DNA of 64,000 bases from Geomobilibacter sp964431365 (GTDB lineage Bacteria; Desulfobacterota; Desulfuromonadia; Geobacterales; DSM-12255). The notes below the pieces were generated by a model. That model did not search any database. It saw only the letters and a list, made by a program, of their open reading frames with translations, and was not told the origin of the DNA. Made by a program: the position numbers and the translations under genes. Shown here in pieces: positions 59,363 through 64,000 of this stretch. Numbering within the stretch: the first letter of the stretch is position 1; each line of letters starts with the position of its first letter. The stretch is taken from NCBI GenBank assembly GCA_964431365.1, contig CAYSJJ010000010.1:8380-72379 (forward strand), given 5' to 3'.

Positions 59363-59578
59363 GGCCGTGCCTTATAGCACAACCGCACGCAACGGACAAG
59401 GAGCGAACCGCAGGCTGGCCAGTCGCAGCGGGTGGGCGTCAAACGTTCTCAACGTTCTCACTCTAGTCAACTCTAGACCGTTTTCTGAATTATATAAAAA
59501 TGTTTTAATAATAATTTCTCAACTTACCAATTTGGCACCCGATAGTAGCGTATATCCCTTCTACATTAAAAGGCATCT

Positions 59579-59902
59579 ATGAAAAGACTTGCACTGCTGC
59601 TCATCCCCCTGATTGCCTTCCTGGCTCCCGCATTTTCAGCAGAAACCATCCAGGATCCGACGCCGACCGGCCAGGTAAGCGTTGTCCCTCCCTCCGACAC
59701 GGAGCGCGGCACAGAAGCATCGCCGAGCCTCCTTCTCACCCATCTGCCCGCACCTGCTCCGGCTCCCGACTTTGCCCCGATTCGCTCACCGGGCGCGGTC
59801 AGGCTGCTGCGGGCCGCCGAAAACCGGGCGCCACCAGCCCGATCTCCTGCACCAGACACTGATGCTACCGACCATATTTCACGATCTGCACAAGGAGCGT
59901 AG
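59579..59902 (+). CDS. Small exported proline-rich protein
   Basis: The 107-residue frame starts MKRLALLLIPLIAFLAPAFS, a standard signal peptide, and then is rich in Pro and Ala without a fold that I recognise. AAAAGG precedes the ATG. Its stop lies one base before the CheW start, so the two are coupled. It could be a short periplasmic protein of the chemotaxis unit. The lack of homology lowers confidence. Confidence 0.55.
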   Translation: MKRLALLLIPLIAFLAPAFSAETIQDPTPTGQVSVVPPSDTERGTEASPSLLLTHLPAPAPAPDFAPIRSPGAVRLLRAAENRAPPARSPAPDTDATDHISRSAQGA

Positions 59903-59903
59903 C

Positions 59904-60407
59904 ATGACTGACGAAACAACAGCCGGAACGGCGCAATATCTCACGTTCTTCCTCGATGGCGAGATTTTTGCCCTGAATATCTCGACAGTTCGCGAAGTCC
60001 TGGATTTCACCAGTGTCACCAAGGTGCCGCAAGCTCCGGACTACATGCGCGGGGTAATCAACCTGCGCGGCAGGGTTGTACCGGTAATGGACCTACGCAG
60101 TGCATTCGGCATGCAAGCTACTGCAGCTACGGTCAACTCCTGCATCATTATCACCGAGATTGTGCACGAAGGTGACCCGATAATCCTCGGCGCCATGGCA
60201 GACTCGGTGCAGGAGGTACTTGACCTGGAGCCGGACCAGATCGAACCTCCCCCTCACATCGGCACCCACATCAGAAGCGATTTCATCCTAGGCCTAGGAA
60301 AGCATGGCGATCAGTTTGTCATGCTGCTCGACATCAGGAAGGCGTTTTCCGGCCAGGAGTTGGCCCAGGCAGCAAGAACTACTGAAACGTCTCTTGCAGC
60401 GGCTTGA
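59904..60407 (+). CDS. cheW: Chemotaxis coupling protein CheW
   Basis: The 167-residue product starts at the ATG at 59904 (AAGGAG seven bases upstream). CheW features are 'LTFFLDGEIFALNISTVREV', 'APDYMRGVINLRGRVVPVMD' and 'SVQEVLDLEPDQIEPPP'. It links chemoreceptors to CheA. It is followed 26 bases later by a receptor gene, a usual receptor-coupler pair. No CheA is in the window. Confidence 0.95.
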   Translation: MTDETTAGTAQYLTFFLDGEIFALNISTVREVLDFTSVTKVPQAPDYMRGVINLRGRVVPVMDLRSAFGMQATAATVNSCIIITEIVHEGDPIILGAMADSVQEVLDLEPDQIEPPPHIGTHIRSDFILGLGKHGDQFVMLLDIRKAFSGQELAQAARTTETSLAAA

Positions 60408-60433
60408 TAGTGCTATACAACAGGAGGATGCTA

Positions 60434-62134
60434 ATGAACTGGTACTACAACCTGAAAATATCCACGAAACTCTTAACAGGCTTCATCCTGGTCGCGCTGA
60501 TCGCCGCCGGGATCGGCGCCCTCGGTATCAGCAGCATCCGCACCATCGCTGCTGCCGACACGAAGCTGTACGAAAAGATGACCTTGCCTGCCATTGAAGT
60601 TGGTGACATTTCCACCGCCTTCCAGCGGATCAGGGTGAACCTCTTCAACATCGTCTATGCCCAGTCGCCGGAAGATATCAAGAAGTATGAGCAGAGGATT
60701 GCCGAACGGCGTGCGGAAATCGGCAAGGCCGTTGAAGCATACGAAAAGACGATCCTGACCGAGGCAGGGAAGAAGGATTTCGCCGAATTCATGGAAACAC
60801 GCAAACCGATGATCATGTTTATCGAGAAGGTCATTGAACTTGCCAGGGCAAACCGCGATGCCGAAGCGCTCCAATTCATCGCGGCCGACGGGGAAAAGCT
60901 GACGCGTCCATACCAGAATGCCATCGAAAAGATGGTGGAGAGCAAGAAGGCCCTGGCAAAGCAGACTGCCGACGAAAACAATGCGATCTCGGGAACAGCG
61001 ACGAAGATCATGGCCGCAACCATGCTTGTCGGAATAATCCTGGCCATCGCGTTGGGATTCTTCATAGCCCGCATCATCAGCGTCCCCCTCCAGCGGGGCG
61101 TTGCCCTGGCCGAAGCCGTGGCCAATCGCGACCTGAACCAGACCATCACCCTTAACCAGCAGGACGAGGTTGGGAAGCTGGCTGCTGCGCTTAATGGCAT
61201 GGTGGAAAAGCTTAAGGAAATCGTGACCGATGTGAAGTCGGCCGCCGACAATGTTGCTGCTGGCAGCCAGGAACTGTCATCGGGTTCCGAGGAGATGTCC
61301 CAGGGTGCGAGCGAACAGGCCGCGGCTGCCGAGGAGGCGTCCTCGTCCATGGAGCAGATGTCCGCCAACATCCGTCAGAATGCCGACAATGCGGTGCAGA
61401 CAGAGAAGATCGCAGTTACCTCGGCTGAGGATGCCAGGTACGGCGGCAAGGCGGTGGAAGAAACGGTCGACGCCATGAAGGAGATTGCCGGCAAGATCAC
61501 GATCATTGAGGAAATCGCCCGACAGACAAACCTGCTGGCCCTCAACGCTGCAATCGAGGCGGCCCGGGCCGGTGAACACGGCAAGGGATTCGCCGTTGTT
61601 GCCTCGGAAGTGCGAAAACTGGCCGAACGGAGCCAGCATGCAGCTGCCGAGATCAGTGAATTGTCGACGAGCAGCGTAGAAGTTGCGGAGAAGGCCGGAC
61701 AGCTGCTGAACAAGATGGTCCCGGACATCCAGCGCACAGCGGAACTGGTACAGGAGATAGCGGCCGCGAGCAGGGAGCAGGACACCGGTGCCGAACAGAT
61801 AAACAAGGCGATACAGCAGCTCGATCAGGTGATCCAGCAGAATGCCTCGGCTTCGGAAGAGATGGCCTCTACTTCCGAGGAACTGGCCTCCCAAGCCGAG
61901 CATCTGCAAAGTGCCATAGCGTTCTTCAGAATCGACGACCTCGGCAATACGGCACGCAAGGCGGCCTCATCACCCCGCGACACGGCTGCAGTCAGAACGG
62001 GAACGCAAATGACCGGCCGCCTCACGCACGCCAAGGCAAACGGGTACGAGTCCCATGCCATAGCCATGAAAACGGCCGTCAATGCTGGCGGCTGCAACCT
62101 CGACCTGGGGGATGACGATTTCGAGCGGATGTAG
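60434..62134 (+). CDS. Methyl-accepting chemotaxis protein
   Basis: The 566-residue protein starts at the ATG at 60434 (AGGAGG six bases before). Membrane helices at about 11-33 and 190-210 bracket a four-helix-bundle sensor. HAMP and the signalling domain follow, with tip 'IEEIARQTNLLALNAAIEAA' and 'GKGFAVVASEVRKLAERS'. A tail of about 50 residues after the signalling domain might tether CheR or CheB, but no NWETF-like pentapeptide ends it. The ligand is unknown. It is co-transcribed with cheW. Confidence 0.95.
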   Translation: MNWYYNLKISTKLLTGFILVALIAAGIGALGISSIRTIAAADTKLYEKMTLPAIEVGDISTAFQRIRVNLFNIVYAQSPEDIKKYEQRIAERRAEIGKAVEAYEKTILTEAGKKDFAEFMETRKPMIMFIEKVIELARANRDAEALQFIAADGEKLTRPYQNAIEKMVESKKALAKQTADENNAISGTATKIMAATMLVGIILAIALGFFIARIISVPLQRGVALAEAVANRDLNQTITLNQQDEVGKLAAALNGMVEKLKEIVTDVKSAADNVAAGSQELSSGSEEMSQGASEQAAAAEEASSSMEQMSANIRQNADNAVQTEKIAVTSAEDARYGGKAVEETVDAMKEIAGKITIIEEIARQTNLLALNAAIEAARAGEHGKGFAVVASEVRKLAERSQHAAAEISELSTSSVEVAEKAGQLLNKMVPDIQRTAELVQEIAAASREQDTGAEQINKAIQQLDQVIQQNASASEEMASTSEELASQAEHLQSAIAFFRIDDLGNTARKAASSPRDTAAVRTGTQMTGRLTHAKANGYESHAIAMKTAVNAGGCNLDLGDDDFERM

Positions 62135-62145
62135 CTTCATTGCCG

Positions 62146-62179
62146 CTGCAGTCGGTGCACGATGCCGGTCCGACTGCAG
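62146..62179 (+). terminator. Hairpin downstream of the chemoreceptor gene
   Basis: CTGCAGTCGG and CCGACTGCAG pair perfectly across a 14-base loop. No T-run follows, so termination may need Rho. Confidence 0.55.
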
Positions 62180-62323
62180 CCTCGCCTCTCCCCCCTCCCC
62201 GGCCCGTCTTGTCTCACCCTCTCATCCATACGACACTGACTACTGCTACCTGTGTCATTTTGGCGTCAAGTATGATAGGTATTTACGTAATCGTAAGGCG
62301 CACCCTTTCCCACGGAGGTCCCC

Positions 62324-62575
62324 ATGAAGATCCGCAAACAGATTCTCGACTTCGAGTACACCGAGGTGCTGGACGTGAAGACCCGCGAGCTGATCCGAGT
62401 CGGCTGCGCCGTGGCGGTCGGCTGCCCCACCTGACTGAAGAAGCACTTCGCGGTCGCGAAGAACGCCGGGGCAACGGAAGCGGAGCTGAAGGAGGCCATG
62501 GCCTACGGGATGATAGCCCCTGCCGGCCGGGCCAAGAATTTTGCGGTAAACATGATGGAGGAGCTCGACTGGTAG
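62324..62575 (+). CDS. AhpD-like selenoprotein with CxxU motif
   Basis: An ATG with GGAGG (62314-62318) five bases upstream opens an 84-codon frame interrupted by one TGA (62432-62434), after which it continues to a TAG at 62573. The protein reads 'GCAVAVGCPT', then TGA, then 'LKKHFAVAKNAGATEAELKE'. In the carboxymuconolactone decarboxylase/AhpD family this position is the second Cys of CxxC. Here Cys34-Pro-Thr-Sec37 is expected. A SECIS-like hairpin follows the TGA. The protein is probably a thiol-dependent peroxide or redox enzyme. The MATE gene starts one base after its stop. Confidence 0.88.
62432..62461 (+). promoter_or_regulatory. UGA codon with SECIS-like hairpin
   Basis: CTTCGC (62446-62451) and GCGAAG (62456-62461) form a perfect stem with a GGTC loop, starting 11 bases after the UGA at 62432-62434. 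The GG of the loop lies about 18 bases after the UGA, in the window bacterial SelB uses. This is what makes the UGA likely to be read as selenocysteine. Confidence 0.8.
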
Positions 62576-62576
62576 C

Positions 62577-63944
62577 ATGACGGCAGCGGCCCTGAAAAGC
62601 ATGCGGAACCGGCTTGTGGGTAACCCCGGCAAGCCGGTCTCCATCAGGCGGAACGTGGTGAACCTCTCGCTCCCGGTCCTCCTCTCGTCGCTCCTGCAGC
62701 GGCTTGTCTCCATCGTCGACATCTTCCTGGTCGGCGGCGTGGGGGCGGCCGCCATTGCTGCGGTCGGGCTCGGTCAGCTCTTGATCTTCGTCACCATGAC
62801 GGTCTTCTGGGGGCTTTCCACCGGCACCACTGTGGTCATCGCCCAGCTCTGGGGAGCCGGACGCCGAAAGGACGCCCGCCATGCCGCCTTTGCCAGCCTC
62901 CTCATCTGCCTCCTCATGGCGACCATGGCCACCCTGATCGGCTGCCGCTACGGGGCCGACCTGGCGCTCATGATGGGGGCCAATGGCGAGGTGATGGCCC
63001 ACGCCGCCGGATATATCCGGCTGGTCTTCCTCTGGTTCGCCTTCACCGCCGGCCTCAACATCCTCTCCGGGATCATGCACGGCATCGGTGACACCCGCAC
63101 CCCCATGGCCGGCGTGCTCCTGCTGAACATCCTCCACGTGGCCATCGCCTGGCCGCTCATCTACGGCCTCTTCGGCATCCCCCGGCTCGGGGTCATCGGC
63201 GCGGCTTACGCCATCAACGTCTCCGAGTGCCTCGCCTTTCTCTACCTGCTTTGGCAGGCGCTTCGGAGGCGCTACCTGACCATAGGCCCTCCCGACCTCT
63301 TCCAGGCCCGCCGCATCTGGCAGGTCGGCTATCCGGTTGCCCTGGAGCGGGTCGCCCAGCAGTCGGGGCAGCTCATCTACTCCAAATTCATCATCGGTTT
63401 CGGCACCGCGGCCTACGCGGCCCACCAGGTGGGGCTCTCCATCGAGTCCCTCTCCTTCATGCCGGGCGCCGGGATGGGGATCGCCGCCGCCACCCTTATG
63501 GGGCAGGCGCTCGGGGCGCGCAAACTGCGCCGGGCGCGGATCAGCCACCGGGAGGCACTCCGGCTGGCGGTCCTGGTGATGGGGCTCATGGCGCTCCTCT
63601 TCCTCGCCTTCCCCCACCTCCTCATGGCCCTTTTCACGTCGGACCCGGCGGTCATCGACAAGGGGTGCGTATTCCTTCGCCTGGTAGCCTTTGCCCAGAT
63701 ACCGCTCGCCCTCTCCTTCGTCTACGCCGGCAGCCTGCGGGGGACCGGCGATACCTTCTACGTCTTTATCGTCACCCTCCTCTCCATGTGGGGGGTCCGG
63801 GTGCTCCTCGCCTGGGTCGTTTGCGTGCCGCTGCACCTCTCGCTCTACGCGGTCTGGGGGGTCTTCGTGGCCGACTGGTACGTCCGCGCCGGCGCCTTTG
63901 CCTGGCGCTACCGCCGCCGCGACCTGCACGCGATAATCCCTTAG
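62577..63944 (+). CDS. MATE-family efflux protein
   Basis: The 455-residue protein has about twelve membrane helices and two MatE repeats: 'VSIRRNVVNLSLPVLLSSLL' and 'TGTTVVIAQLWGAGRRKDAR' in the first, 'GMGIAAATLMGQALGARKLR' in the second. MATE proteins export organic cations by H+ or Na+ antiport. The start ATG lies one base after the selenoprotein stop, so the genes are co-transcribed. The substrate is unknown. Confidence 0.93.
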   Translation: MTAAALKSMRNRLVGNPGKPVSIRRNVVNLSLPVLLSSLLQRLVSIVDIFLVGGVGAAAIAAVGLGQLLIFVTMTVFWGLSTGTTVVIAQLWGAGRRKDARHAAFASLLICLLMATMATLIGCRYGADLALMMGANGEVMAHAAGYIRLVFLWFAFTAGLNILSGIMHGIGDTRTPMAGVLLLNILHVAIAWPLIYGLFGIPRLGVIGAAYAINVSECLAFLYLLWQALRRRYLTIGPPDLFQARRIWQVGYPVALERVAQQSGQLIYSKFIIGFGTAAYAAHQVGLSIESLSFMPGAGMGIAAATLMGQALGARKLRRARISHREALRLAVLVMGLMALLFLAFPHLLMALFTSDPAVIDKGCVFLRLVAFAQIPLALSFVYAGSLRGTGDTFYVFIVTLLSMWGVRVLLAWVVCVPLHLSLYAVWGVFVADWYVRAGAFAWRYRRRDLHAIIP

Positions 63945-63946
63945 CC

Positions 63947-64000
63947 GGTTGCTGAAAAACAGCCATCTCGCCGCCGTCCTCGCAAGCTACCTTGTGCGGC
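63947..64000. repeat. Left arm of a probable chromosomal intergenic repeat
   Basis: From GGTTGCTGAAAAACAGCC on, the sequence reads like the arm of a large inverted repeat that I recall in Geobacter-type genomes. Only one arm is inside the window and it is cut by the edge, so the assignment is tentative. Confidence 0.4.

Noticed and set aside
62324..62434. Reading the UGA as a nonsense mutation (pseudogene)
   Set aside because: The frame is clean on both sides, the UGA falls exactly at the catalytic CxxC position, and a SECIS-like hairpin follows. Decay would rarely produce all three.

Overview
The window reads as chromosomal DNA of a Geobacter-like member of the Desulfuromonadales/Geobacterales. 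The GC content is high. Chemoreceptors, multi-sensor kinases, MCE transport, a CxxCH-type haem-site protein and a probable CxxU selenoprotein are typical of that group. I infer the lineage from gene content and style; no rRNA or marker gene is present.

Positions 1-20195 (all minus strand) hold a large, mostly translationally coupled operon for an extracellular contractile injection system (eCIS; Afp/PVC/MAC-like phage-tail device). In transcription order it has a small conserved protein, sheath, inner tube, gp26-like baseplate chaperone, proline-rich linker protein, DUF4255 terminator/cap, AAA+ ATPase, a small protein, a peptidoglycan-binding/CHAP hydrolase, a four-helix membrane protein, a DUF4157 protein with a candidate protease-like C-terminus, tube-spike adaptor, separate LysM protein, hub, separate gpV spike, PAAR-like tip, gp25, two large baseplate proteins and a tail protein that runs off the left edge. 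Tape measure and fibre genes presumably lie beyond position 1.

Positions 20496-38841 (minus) hold a second long co-directional block. It reads from an SLH lipoprotein through a secreted stress-like protein, transglutaminase, a multi-domain beta-helix lipoprotein, DUF4384 protein, GAF-HD-GYP phosphodiesterase, exported WD40-caspase, FecR-TPR protein and CHASE2 adenylate cyclase to an MCE/Mla transporter (mlaE, an ATPase that has lost every catalytic motif, mlaD, TPR lipoprotein). It looks like an envelope surveillance, signalling and lipid-transport unit, and it sits directly upstream of the eCIS operon.

Positions 39130-48652 carry sensory genes (hybrid kinase, response regulators, chemoreceptor, PAS kinase), a PhnA-like protein, a DUF3365 haem protein and a NifX/DUF134 pair behind a well-defined promoter flanked by two matching palindromes.

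Positions 48928-57755 are accessory. A Fic-RadC module comes first. It is followed by a 6.3 kb integrative element bounded by perfect 60 bp direct repeats (51362-51421 and 57667-57726) that lie in a tRNA-Ser(CGA) gene. The element has a P4-type integrase, AlpA-like and winged-helix-like regulators, a nested inverted-repeat region that could be an origin, a PC4-like protein and small unknown genes. It also brings its own terminator for the tRNA.

Positions 57810-64000 return to core-type genes: methyltransferase, tadA, a CheW/chemoreceptor pair, a short AhpD-like gene whose in-frame UGA is best read as selenocysteine (CxxU, with a SECIS-like hairpin), a MATE exporter, and the edge of a probable chromosomal repeat. 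Two runs of ten Ns (34506-34515, 53092-53101) mark assembly gaps.
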